From Betaproteobacteria bacterium (lineage in GTDB: Bacteria; Pseudomonadota; Gammaproteobacteria; Burkholderiales; SG8-39), in assembly GCA_016868105.1 (NCBI GenBank), contig VGIA01000019.1, positions 1-33,843 of the forward strand: 33,843 bases of DNA, read 5' to 3'. Of this stretch, positions 26,251 to 33,843 are shown piece by piece. How positions within the stretch are numbered: position 1 is the first letter of the stretch; every line of letters starts with the position of its first letter. The notes beneath the pieces are model-generated. The model was not told the origin of the DNA, did not search any database, and saw only the letters and a list, made by a program, of their open reading frames with translations. The position numbers and the translations under genes were made by a program.

Positions 26251-26934
26251 TCAGGTGCGCAGAAATCCACCGTCGACGGCGATGGTCTCGCCGGTGATGA
26301 ACGACGCGGCTTCCGAGGCGAGGAAAAGGGCCGCCCTTGCGATGTCCTCCGCCTCGGCAAGGCGGCCGAGCGGTATGCGCGCGAGCACCCGCTCGCGCAG
26401 CGCGGCGTCGAGCTGCGCGCTCACCATGTCGGTGGCGACCACCGCCGGCGCAATGGCGTTGACGCGGATGCCCTGCGCGCCGAGCTCGCGGCCCAGGCCG
26501 CGGGTGATGGCCACCACAGCCGCCTTGGTCGCGCCGTACCAGACGTTGCCGATCGCGCCGCCGCCCTTTTCGTGCGACACCGAGGCGATATTGATGATCG
26601 ACGCGCCCCGCCGTCCCCGCATGGCGGGAACCGCCGCCTGCACGCAATTGAAGATGCCCGTGACGTTCACCGCAAGCAGGCGGTCCCAGGCCTCGCCGGT
26701 GGTCTGGTCGAAAGGTCCGGAGGCGAGAAGGCCGGCGTTATTCACCAGCACATCGATCGCACCGACTTTGTCCATGCATTTTCTTACCGATGCGCGATCC
26801 GTCACATCCATCGCCAGGCCGCCGCCCGCGATGTCGGCCCGGTGAACGACGAAGCCTTCCTTTTCGAAACCGGCAGCAATACCCGCGCCAAGCCCGCGAG
26901 CCGCGCCGGTGACGAGCACGACCCTGCCGTTCAT
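26251..26934 (-). CDS. SDR-family oxidoreductase (FabG-like)
   Basis: VVLVTGAARGLGAGIAAGFEKEG; LVNNAGLLASGPFDQTT; WYGATKAAVVAITRGLGRELGAQGIRVNAIAPAVVATDMV; FLASEAASFITGETIAVDGGFLRT. Confidence 0.92.
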   Translation of the reverse strand: MNGRVVLVTGAARGLGAGIAAGFEKEGFVVHRADIAGGGLAMDVTDRASVRKCMDKVGAIDVLVNNAGLLASGPFDQTTGEAWDRLLAVNVTGIFNCVQAAVPAMRGRRGASIINIASVSHEKGGGAIGNVWYGATKAAVVAITRGLGRELGAQGIRVNAIAPAVVATDMVSAQLDAALRERVLARIPLGRLAEAEDIARAALFLASEAASFITGETIAVDGGFLRT

Positions 26935-28373
26935 GAGGAGAAGGTCATTTCGGTGCCCGCGAAGCGGATGCGCGCGTACTCGATGTCGCGCCGCTGCGCG
27001 AGCCAGCCCGCGAGCTCGGCGAGCGGCGTGGTGCGAAAGCTGTATTGCGGCGGCGGCTTGCTCAGGGGCGCGAGCAACTTGCGGTCGTAGAAGGCGGCGA
27101 GCAGCAGCTCCTCGTCGAGCGCGCCGGGGAGCTCGCGCCGCAGCCGCGGCAGCCAGGGCTCGAGGTTCTCCCCCGGTCGGTTGCTGACGAGGTCCTTTTC
27201 CTTCAAATCGATTCGATCGAGAAAATCGCCGGAAATCGGAGCGGCGAGCTTTCCATAGCAGCCGGCCGCGTACTTGCGGACCTCGTCCGGGATCGTCTTG
27301 TAGCGCTCGCCCTGCACCACGTTCAGCACTGCCTGCGTGACGATGTACTGCGCGAACGGGCTCACCGCGATCGGATAGCCGAGGTCCTTGCGCACGCGCG
27401 CCGCCTCCTCGAGAATCTCGGGCAGGCGGTGCTCGATTTTCATCGTCTGCAGCTGGTAGCGCAGGTTGGAGATCATGCCGCCGGGAATCTGGTGCTGGTA
27501 GAGCGCCGGATCGTATTTCGCCGGCACGCCGGCGGGCTTATCCTCGCGCACGCACAGCCAGCGGAAATAGTCCGCCACCCGCTTCAGCGCTTTCCGGTTC
27601 ATGCCCGTCTTGAACCCCAATCGCTCGGCGCGCCCGGCGATCTCCTCTGTCGCCGGCAGCGACGCGCCGTTCGCAAGCGGCTCGCTCGCGGTGTAGCCGT
27701 GGGCGAAGCCGCTCTCGATCGCGACCTGATAGACCTCGGGCGCGAGCCCGGATTGGCAATGCGAGTGCAGCTGCACCGGGATCGGGCCTGCCGCCTGGAC
27801 CACAGCCGAAAAGAGCGAGCGGCCGCGCTCCGGGGTCAAAAGGCCGGTCGGGTCCTTGATGCACAGGATGTCGGACTTCTGCTCGACGAGTTCTTTCGCG
27901 CGCGCGACGTAGTACGCGTCCGTGTGCACCGGCGAGAGCGTGTAGGTCAGCCAGCCGTTGATCTTCATCCCCGCCTCGCGGCCGGCCTTGATCGAAGATT
28001 CGAGGTTGCGGTTGTCGTTCAGCGCGTCGTAGACCGTGAACACCTTGATGCCGAGCTTCGCCAGCACCTTCGCGTTCAGCTCGACCACGTCGTCCGGGAA
28101 GAGCTCGAAGGTGTAGAGGCTCTGGCCTCGCGTCAAGGCGTCGGTTGGGGTGCGCAGCCGCTCGCACAGCAGCTTGACGCGCGCGAACGGATCCTCGTGC
28201 AGATAGCGCACGCAGACATCGAACACCGCGCCGCCGAGGATGTTGATCGTGTCGTAGCCGCAGCGATCGATCTCCTCGAGGATTGGCGTCATCATGGCCG
28301 TCGTCATCCGGGTGCCCCAGAGGCATTGGTGCGCGTCGCGCAGCGTTACATCCACGAAACCGAAGCGTTTCAT
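26931..28373 (-). CDS. Carboxyltransferase-domain protein (oxaloacetate decarboxylase alpha / pyruvate carboxylase B / transcarboxylase 5S type), no biotinyl domain
   Basis: VTLRDAHQCLWGTRMTTAMMTPILEEID; VYDALNDNRNLESSI; LCIKDPTGLLTPERG; VQLHSHCQSGLAPEVY; PGGMISNLRYQL. Ends before any biotin-attachment motif. Confidence 0.9.
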   Translation of the reverse strand: MKRFGFVDVTLRDAHQCLWGTRMTTAMMTPILEEIDRCGYDTINILGGAVFDVCVRYLHEDPFARVKLLCERLRTPTDALTRGQSLYTFELFPDDVVELNAKVLAKLGIKVFTVYDALNDNRNLESSIKAGREAGMKINGWLTYTLSPVHTDAYYVARAKELVEQKSDILCIKDPTGLLTPERGRSLFSAVVQAAGPIPVQLHSHCQSGLAPEVYQVAIESGFAHGYTASEPLANGASLPATEEIAGRAERLGFKTGMNRKALKRVADYFRWLCVREDKPAGVPAKYDPALYQHQIPGGMISNLRYQLQTMKIEHRLPEILEEAARVRKDLGYPIAVSPFAQYIVTQAVLNVVQGERYKTIPDEVRKYAAGCYGKLAAPISGDFLDRIDLKEKDLVSNRPGENLEPWLPRLRRELPGALDEELLLAAFYDRKLLAPLSKPPPQYSFRTTPLAELAGWLAQRRDIEYARIRFAGTEMTFSS

Positions 28374-28383
28374 CGCAATTCGA

Positions 28384-28836
28384 TCAACTCGGGTCGATCA
28401 GCATGAGCGGCTGGCCGTGCTCGACCGACTGCGCGTTGCCGACCAGGACTTCCCTGACGACGCCGCTCAGGCCCGCCTCGACCTGGTTCATCAGCTTCAT
28501 CACTTCGATGATGCCGACCACGGTGCCAGGCTCGACCTTGCTGCCCGCCTCGACGAACGGCGGCGCATCCGGCGCCGGCGCGCGGTAGAACGTGCCGACC
28601 ATCGGGGCGTGCACCGCCGGCGCATCCGCGGGTGCTTCAGTTTTCGACAAAACCCTTTGTTCCGGCTCGCCTTTCGGTTCCACTGGCGCATGGCTACCCA
28701 CTTGCGCTCCATTGGCCCGGCGCACGTTGACCTCGATGTCGCCGACCTTGAGGCGGAATTCGCCGAAGTGCGACGCGGTGCGGATCACCTCGGCGATCTT
28801 CAGCAGGTCCTGGTAGGACAGTTCGCGGCTCGCCAT
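28384..28836 (-). CDS. Biotin carboxyl carrier protein (AccB-like)
   Basis: APMVGTFYRAPAPDAPPFVEAGSKVEPGTVVGIIEVMKLMNQVEAGLSGVVREVLVGNAQSVEHGQPLMLI, with biotinylation motif EVMKLMN. Confidence 0.93.
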   Translation of the reverse strand: MASRELSYQDLLKIAEVIRTASHFGEFRLKVGDIEVNVRRANGAQVGSHAPVEPKGEPEQRVLSKTEAPADAPAVHAPMVGTFYRAPAPDAPPFVEAGSKVEPGTVVGIIEVMKLMNQVEAGLSGVVREVLVGNAQSVEHGQPLMLIDPS

Positions 28837-28856
28837 TGGCAGGATAATATTCGACC

Positions 28857-29687
28857 ATGAGCCTACCCGTCATCATTACCGTCGCTATTACCGGCGCCGT
28901 GCCGAAGAAGAAGGACAATGCGGCGGTTCCGGTCGTCCCCGCCGAGCAGGTGGAGTCGACGCACGAGGCCTTCGAGGCCGGCGCTTCGCTCGTCCACATC
29001 CATGTGCGCAATCCGGACGAGTCGCCCGGCTCCGATCCCGAGCTCTACGGGCGCGTGCAGGAGGGAGTGCGCAAGCATTGCCCGGGCATGATCGTGCAGT
29101 TCTCCACCGGTGGCCGCGGGCGCGAGCAGTCCAGGCGCGGCGCAATGCTGTATCTGAAGCCCGATATGGCGTCGCTCGCCACCGGCTCGGTGAACTTCCC
29201 GACCAACATCTACGAGAACCCGCCCGACTTCGTCGAAGGTCTGGCCAAGGCCATGCTCGAGAACGACATCAAGCCCGAGGTCGAGGTGTTCGACCTGGCG
29301 ATGCTCTACAACGCCGCCAATCTCGTCAAAAAGGGCCTGCTCAAGGATCCTCCGCATGTGCAGTTCGTGATGGGCATCCCGAATGCCATGCCTGCGCGGC
29401 GTTCCATTTTTGACTTTCTGCGTTCCGAACTCAAACAGGTGCTCCCGAACGCAACCTGGGTCGCCGCGGGGGTCGCGCGGCACCAATGGGAAGTGAACCA
29501 GTGGTGCATGGAGACCGGCGGTCACTGCCGCACCGGGCTCGAGGACAACCTCAGAATCACCCCCGACCGTCTCGCGGCGAGCAACGCGGAACTCGTCAAG
29601 CTCATCGTCGACAACTGCGCGAAATTCGACCGCCGGCCTGCGACGCCGAAGGAAGCGCGGCGGATACTGGGGCTGCGCGCGGCCTGA
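28857..29687 (+). CDS. Beta-keto acid cleavage enzyme family (BKACE, DUF849)
   Basis: PVIITVAITGAVPKKKDNAAVPVVPAEQVESTHEAFEAGASLVHIHVRNPDESPGSDPELYGRVQEGVRKHCPGMIVQFSTGGRG...FDLAML...FVMGIPNAMPA...GVARHQWEVNQWCMETGGHCRTGLEDN, typical DUF849. Confidence 0.93.
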   Translation: MSLPVIITVAITGAVPKKKDNAAVPVVPAEQVESTHEAFEAGASLVHIHVRNPDESPGSDPELYGRVQEGVRKHCPGMIVQFSTGGRGREQSRRGAMLYLKPDMASLATGSVNFPTNIYENPPDFVEGLAKAMLENDIKPEVEVFDLAMLYNAANLVKKGLLKDPPHVQFVMGIPNAMPARRSIFDFLRSELKQVLPNATWVAAGVARHQWEVNQWCMETGGHCRTGLEDNLRITPDRLAASNAELVKLIVDNCAKFDRRPATPKEARRILGLRAA

Positions 29688-29733
29688 TCGCCGGCGGTCA
29701 GGCCTGGCGCGACTGCGCCACCACCGGCGCGTT

Positions 29734-30849
29734 TCAGGCCGCGAGCGTGTCGGGTGCGGTGTAGTCGTAGCCGAGGTCGTCGGCGACCGCCTTGCAGGTG
29801 ACCTTGCCGAGGGCGACGTTGAGGCCGTTGCGCAGATGCGCGTCGTCGGCCAGGGCCTTCCTCCAGCCCTTGTTGGCGATGGCGAGCGCGAAGGGCAGGG
29901 TGACGTTGTTCAGCGCGTAGGTCGAGGTGCGGGCGACACCGCCCGGCATGTTGGCCACGCAGTAATGGATGACGTTGTCGACCACATAGGTCGGCTCGGC
30001 ATGGGTGGTGGCCTTGGAGGTCTCGGCGCAGCCGCCCTGGTCGATGGCGACGTCCACGAGAACCGCGCCGGGCTTCCAGTCCTTCAGCATGGCGCGGGTG
30101 ACGAGCTTGGGCGCCGCGGCGCCGGGGATCAGCACCCCGCCGATGACCAGATCGGCGGTGGCGCATTCGTCTTCGACCGCGCCCTGGGTGGAGTAGATGG
30201 TCTTGAGCTGGGTGCCGAAGCGCGCGACCAGCTCTTCCATGCGCTCGGTGCTCTTCTCGAGGATGGTCACCTCAGCGCCCATGCCGAGCGCAATGGCAGC
30301 GGCATTGGTGCCGACCACGCCGCCGCCCAGGATCACCACCTTGGCGGGGGCCACACCCGGAACGCCGCCGAGCAGCACGCCGCGGCCGCCCTGGGCCTTC
30401 TCCAGGCAATGGGCGCCGGACTGGACCGACATGCGGCCGGCGACCTGCGACATCGGGGCCAGCAGCGGCAGGCCGCCGCGCGGCGAGGTCACGGTCTCGT
30501 AGGCGATGCAGACGGCGCCGGAGTTGACCAGATCGCGGGTCTGCTCCGGATCGGGCGCGAGATGCAGATAGGTGTAGAGGGTCTGGCCTTGGCGCAGCAT
30601 GGCGCGCTCGGCCGCCTGCGGCTCCTTGACCTTCACCAGCAGGTCGGCCTTGGCGAAGATCTCGGCGGCGGACGGGATGATCGTGGCGCCGGCCGCGGCA
30701 TAGTCGGCGTCGGTCGCGCCGATCCCGGCGCCGGCATTGGCCTGCACCCAGACCTTGTGGCCCTGGCGCACGGCTTCGCGCACCGACAAGGGCGTCATGC
30801 CGACGCGGTATTCGTGATTCTTGATTTCCTCCGGTACGCCGATGAGCAT
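29734..30849 (-). CDS. ald: Alanine dehydrogenase
   Basis: [44 protein letters not shown]...LVKVKEPQ...[12 protein letters not shown]...[62 protein letters not shown]. Confidence 0.96.
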   Translation of the reverse strand: MLIGVPEEIKNHEYRVGMTPLSVREAVRQGHKVWVQANAGAGIGATDADYAAAGATIIPSAAEIFAKADLLVKVKEPQAAERAMLRQGQTLYTYLHLAPDPEQTRDLVNSGAVCIAYETVTSPRGGLPLLAPMSQVAGRMSVQSGAHCLEKAQGGRGVLLGGVPGVAPAKVVILGGGVVGTNAAAIALGMGAEVTILEKSTERMEELVARFGTQLKTIYSTQGAVEDECATADLVIGGVLIPGAAAPKLVTRAMLKDWKPGAVLVDVAIDQGGCAETSKATTHAEPTYVVDNVIHYCVANMPGGVARTSTYALNNVTLPFALAIANKGWRKALADDAHLRNGLNVALGKVTCKAVADDLGYDYTAPDTLAA

Positions 30850-30872
30850 GTTTCAGTCCTCCAAGAGCTAGT

Positions 30873-31895
30873 CTAGCGGGGTGCCAGGTCCGCCTGGGTG
30901 GTGAAGGAGTCGGCGTAGAACTCGTCCTCCGGCAGCCGGCACTGCCCTAGGAAGTCCTTCTTTGCCGAATCCACCATGACCGGCACGCCGCAGGCGTAGA
31001 CCTGGTGTGCGGAAAGATCCGGGAAATCCTGCATCACCGCGCGGTGGACGAAGCCGGTGCGCCCGGTCCAGTGGTCCTCGGACAGCGCGTCCGAAATCAC
31101 CGGGACGTACTTCAAGTGCCCCTGCGCCGCCCAGCCTTCGGCGAGCGCGTTCAGGTACAGGTCCTTGGGCCGCCGCCCGCCCCAGTACAGCGTCATCGGC
31201 CGCGCGATGCCCTTGTGGATCATGTGCTCGATCACCGCCTTGATGGGCGCGAAGCCGGTGCCGGAGGCGACGAACACGATGGGCCGGTCGGAATCCTCGC
31301 GCAGGAAGAAGGTGCCCAGCGGGCCCTCGAAGCGCAGGATGTCGCGTTCCTTCATCTTGCCGAAGACATGGTCGGTGAACTGGCCGCCGGCGACGTGGCG
31401 CACGTGCAGTTGCAGCAGTTCGGCGTCGTGCGGCGCGTTGGCCATGGAGAAGCTGCGCCGCGCGCCCTCCTTCAGCAGGAACTCGATGTACTGCCCGGCA
31501 AGGAACGCGAGCTTCTCGTTCGCGGGCAGCTTCAGGTGCAGGGCCATCACGTCATCGGCGAGCCGTTCCATCTTCTGCACCCGGCAGGGCAGCGTCTTCA
31601 CCTGGATGTCCTTGGCTGCGCCGACGGTGCGTGCCTCGATCACCAGGTCCGACAGCGGCCTGGCCTGGCAAAAGAGCGCCTTGCCCTGCGCCCTCTCCTG
31701 GTCGGTGAGCGCTTTCTTCTGGTAAGTGCCGTAGTCCACGCTGCCGGACAGGATCTTGCCCTTGCAGCTGCCGCAGGCGCCGTTCTTGCAGCCATAGGGC
31801 AGCACGATGCCCTGGCCCAGCGCGGCGGCGAGCACGGCCTCGCCGTCCTCCACCTGGAAGGCGAGACCTGCGGGCTGGACCGTGACGGTGTGCAT
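30873..31895 (-). CDS. 2Fe-2S ferredoxin/FNR-type oxidoreductase (often annotated CDP-6-deoxy-delta-3,4-glucoseen reductase)
   Basis: 2Fe-2S motif PYGCKNGACGSCKGKILSG; FAD site RRSFSMANAP; NAD site VFVASGTGFAPIKAVIEH. Start ATG 31895 chosen from ORF 30873-32132. Confidence 0.9.
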   Translation of the reverse strand: MHTVTVQPAGLAFQVEDGEAVLAAALGQGIVLPYGCKNGACGSCKGKILSGSVDYGTYQKKALTDQERAQGKALFCQARPLSDLVIEARTVGAAKDIQVKTLPCRVQKMERLADDVMALHLKLPANEKLAFLAGQYIEFLLKEGARRSFSMANAPHDAELLQLHVRHVAGGQFTDHVFGKMKERDILRFEGPLGTFFLREDSDRPIVFVASGTGFAPIKAVIEHMIHKGIARPMTLYWGGRRPKDLYLNALAEGWAAQGHLKYVPVISDALSEDHWTGRTGFVHRAVMQDFPDLSAHQVYACGVPVMVDSAKKDFLGQCRLPEDEFYADSFTTQADLAPR

Positions 31896-31913
31896 ACAAT
31901 GTCCGCTGCGAAA

Positions 31914-32768
31914 ATGGCTACGGTGAAAAAGCGCCTGCTGATGGCCGGTTTTGGCGACGTCGCGCGCCGTGCCTTGCCGCGCCTGCAACCGGCGTTCGAG
32001 TGCCGGCACGGGTCGCGCGCCACGGGCTTCGACCTGGACCGGCCCGAAACCCTCGCCGGGCTCGAAGCCGACGCGGTGCTCCATTGCGCGCCGCCCCCGC
32101 CAACCGGGGAAACCGACCCGCGCACCGCGCACCTGCTCGCGGCGCTGGAAAAGGCCCGCATTCTACCCAGCCGGATGGTCTACGTCAGCACCAGCGGGGT
32201 CTATGGCGATTGCGCCGGCGCCGTCGTGGACGAGTCGCGAGCGGTGAACCCGCAAACGCCGCGCGCCATCCGGCGCGCCGATGCGGAGCGCCAGCTTGCG
32301 CTATGGTGCACCGCGCGGGGCATTGCCCTGGTGGTGCTGCGCGCGCCGGGCATCTACGCCGCCGACCGGCTGCCGGTGGACCGCGTGCGCGCCGGCACGC
32401 CGGTGCTGCGGGACGAGGACGACGTGTTCACCAGCCACATCCATGCCGAGGACCTCGCCGCGGCCTGCGCGCGCGCGCTGCAACCCGATGCCCCGGGCGG
32501 GATCTACAATGCGAGCGACGAGAGCCGCCTGAAGATGGCCCAATGGATGGACCTGGTCGCCGACCACGCCGGCCTGCCGCGACCGCCGCGAGTCGCGCGC
32601 GCCGAGGCGGGCGCGCGAATTCCCCCGGCGCTGCTGTCTTTCATGGGCGAATCGCGCCGGCTGGACAACACGCGCCTGAAGCGCGTGCTCGGCCTGCGGC
32701 TCGCCTATCCGACGGTGCGCGAAGGATTGAAGCATGCCCGCATTGCTGGTGCTGACCAACCTGCCTGA
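31914..32768 (+). CDS. NAD(P)-dependent epimerase/dehydratase-like protein
   Basis: KKRLLMAGFGDVARRALPRL; VYVSTSGVYGDCAGAVVDESRAVNPQTPRAIRRADAERQL; FTSHIHAEDLAAACARALQ; GIYNASDESRLKMAQWMDLVAD. ATG 31899 is an alternative start. Confidence 0.85.
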   Translation: MATVKKRLLMAGFGDVARRALPRLQPAFECRHGSRATGFDLDRPETLAGLEADAVLHCAPPPPTGETDPRTAHLLAALEKARILPSRMVYVSTSGVYGDCAGAVVDESRAVNPQTPRAIRRADAERQLALWCTARGIALVVLRAPGIYAADRLPVDRVRAGTPVLRDEDDVFTSHIHAEDLAAACARALQPDAPGGIYNASDESRLKMAQWMDLVADHAGLPRPPRVARAEAGARIPPALLSFMGESRRLDNTRLKRVLGLRLAYPTVREGLKHARIAGADQPA

Positions 32769-33063
32769 CCGCGCCGCGGCCGAGCGCCTTGCGCAAACGC
32801 TGGTGGAGCAGCGCCTCGCGGCCTGCGTCAATCTGCTCGCGCCCTGCCGCTCGGTGTACCGCTGGAGCGGTGAACTGCAGCGCGACGAGGAGCACCCGTT
32901 GCTGGCGAAGACCACCACGGAGCGCTACCCGGGGCTGCAAGCCGCGATCCGCGCCGCCCATCCCTACGAACTCCCGGAGATCATCGCGGTCCCAATCGAG
33001 TGCGGTCTGCCCGAATACCTGGAATGGATCGGGTCCGAGACCGGCTCATCCACGCCCCCATGA
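32734..33063 (+). CDS. cutA: Divalent-cation tolerance protein CutA
   Basis: LLVLTNLPDRAAAERLAQTLVEQRLAACVNLLAPCRSVYRWSGELQRDEEHPLLAKTTTERYPGLQAAIRAAHPYELPEIIAVPIECGLPEYLEWI: full-length CutA1. Confidence 0.95.
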   Translation: MPALLVLTNLPDRAAAERLAQTLVEQRLAACVNLLAPCRSVYRWSGELQRDEEHPLLAKTTTERYPGLQAAIRAAHPYELPEIIAVPIECGLPEYLEWIGSETGSSTPP

Positions 33064-33843
33064 TCCGCCTCCTTCTCCTGCTCCTCGCGCTTGCCGCCGG
33101 ATCCGCGCAGGCGGGGAACCCGGTGGACCTGCTCGAGCCCGAAAAGGCGTTCCGCATCTCGGCGCGGGCACTGGATGAGCGCACCGCGGAGGTGAGTTTC
33201 GTCATCGCCGAGGGCTACTACATGTACCGCGACAAGTTCCGCTTCGCGGCCCAGCCCGGGGCGAAGCTGGGTGCCGCGGAACTCCCGCCAGGCGAGCGCA
33301 AGAAGGACGAGTTCTTTGGCGAGGTGGAGACCTACCGCAAGCGCCTCGCCATCCGCATTCCGGTGCTGAGCACCGACGGCACGCTGCGGCTCACCGTGAC
33401 CTCGCAGGGCTGCGCCGACGTTGGGGTGTGCTACGTGCCCATGGATTCGCAGGTGTCGTTGCGCTTGGCCGCGCTCGCCGGCGGGACGGGGGCGTCGGAC
33501 CGCGGCCCGCTCAGCAGCCTGGTCGAGCTCGCCGGCCGCGCCAGCGACCTCGAGATGGCGCAGCTGTTCGAGTCCGGCAGCCTGGCGCTGGTGCTGGCGA
33601 GCTTCCTCGGCCTGGGGCTGCTGCTCGCGTTCACCCCCTGCGTGCTGCCGATGATTCCGATCCTGTCGGGGATCATCGCCGGCGAGGGCGCGCGCATCGG
33701 CAAGCGGCGCGCGTTCCTGCTGTCGCTCGCCTACGTGCTCGGCATGGCGGTGGCCTACGCCGTCGCCGGTGCCGCCGCCGGCTGGTCGGGCACCTACATC
33801 GCCGCGGCGCTGCAGAACGCCTGGGTGCTGCTCGCCTTCGCGC
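33060..33843 (+). CDS. dsbD: Thiol:disulfide interchange protein DsbD (5' part, truncated by window end)
   Basis: Signal peptide MIRLLLLLLALAAGSAQAG; TVTSQGCADVGVCYVPM; TM region LGLGLLLAFTPCVLPMIPILSGIIAGEG. ATG overlaps the cutA stop; no stop before 33843. Confidence 0.93.
   Translation, partial: MIRLLLLLLALAAGSAQAGNPVDLLEPEKAFRISARALDERTAEVSFVIAEGYYMYRDKFRFAAQPGAKLGAAELPPGERKKDEFFGEVETYRKRLAIRIPVLSTDGTLRLTVTSQGCADVGVCYVPMDSQVSLRLAALAGGTGASDRGPLSSLVELAGRASDLEMAQLFESGSLALVLASFLGLGLLLAFTPCVLPMIPILSGIIAGEGARIGKRRAFLLSLAYVLGMAVAYAVAGAAAGWSGTYIAAALQNAWVLLAFA

Noticed and set aside
30873-31895. Specific role of the FNR-type reductase in sugar biosynthesis (CDP-deoxyglucoseen reductase)
   Set aside because: That name is a common automatic label; no deoxysugar genes are nearby, so only the generic 2Fe-2S/FNR call is supported.
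1-33843. CRISPR array, tRNA/rRNA genes, transposase or insertion sequence
   Set aside because: No regularly spaced repeats, no recognisable tRNA/rRNA sequence, and no transposase-like translation was found by reading.

Overview
High-GC (probably betaproteobacterial) chromosomal window, almost fully coding. No rRNA, tRNA, CRISPR array or intact mobile element was recognised. Four blocks are visible. (1) 286-7666, minus: a TetR regulator translationally coupled to an acyl-CoA ligase, followed by a thiolase, a nitronate monooxygenase-like protein, a half-length alpha/beta-hydrolase, an orphan Bug/TctC binding protein and a carotenoid/lignostilbene-type oxygenase. Near-identical TetR boxes lie inside both predicted promoters. 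(2) 7750-25334: what looks like a composite C2-sulfonate catabolic island. It has tauABC-like transport, an omega-amino-acid:pyruvate aminotransferase (Tpa candidate), a citrate synthase, a TRAP transporter divergent from LacI plus a GMC dehydrogenase (isethionate-module candidate), and an IclR regulator divergent from xsc-bug-sauS-sauT (sulfoacetate module). (3) 25441-30849: two SDRs (one 3-hydroxybutyrate-dehydrogenase-like), an OadA/5S-type carboxyltransferase, a stand-alone BCCP, a divergent DUF849 beta-keto-acid cleavage enzyme, and alanine dehydrogenase. (4) 30873-33843: a ferredoxin-type oxidoreductase, an NAD-epimerase-like protein, CutA and a truncated DsbD. The most interesting points are the convergence of three C2-sulfonate routes on one Xsc, the paired TetR and LacI operator candidates, an intrinsic terminator inside the TRAP operon, an SDR gene remnant, and the unusual BKACE/BCCP/carboxyltransferase module. 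All assignments come from reading motifs and translations; no database search was run.
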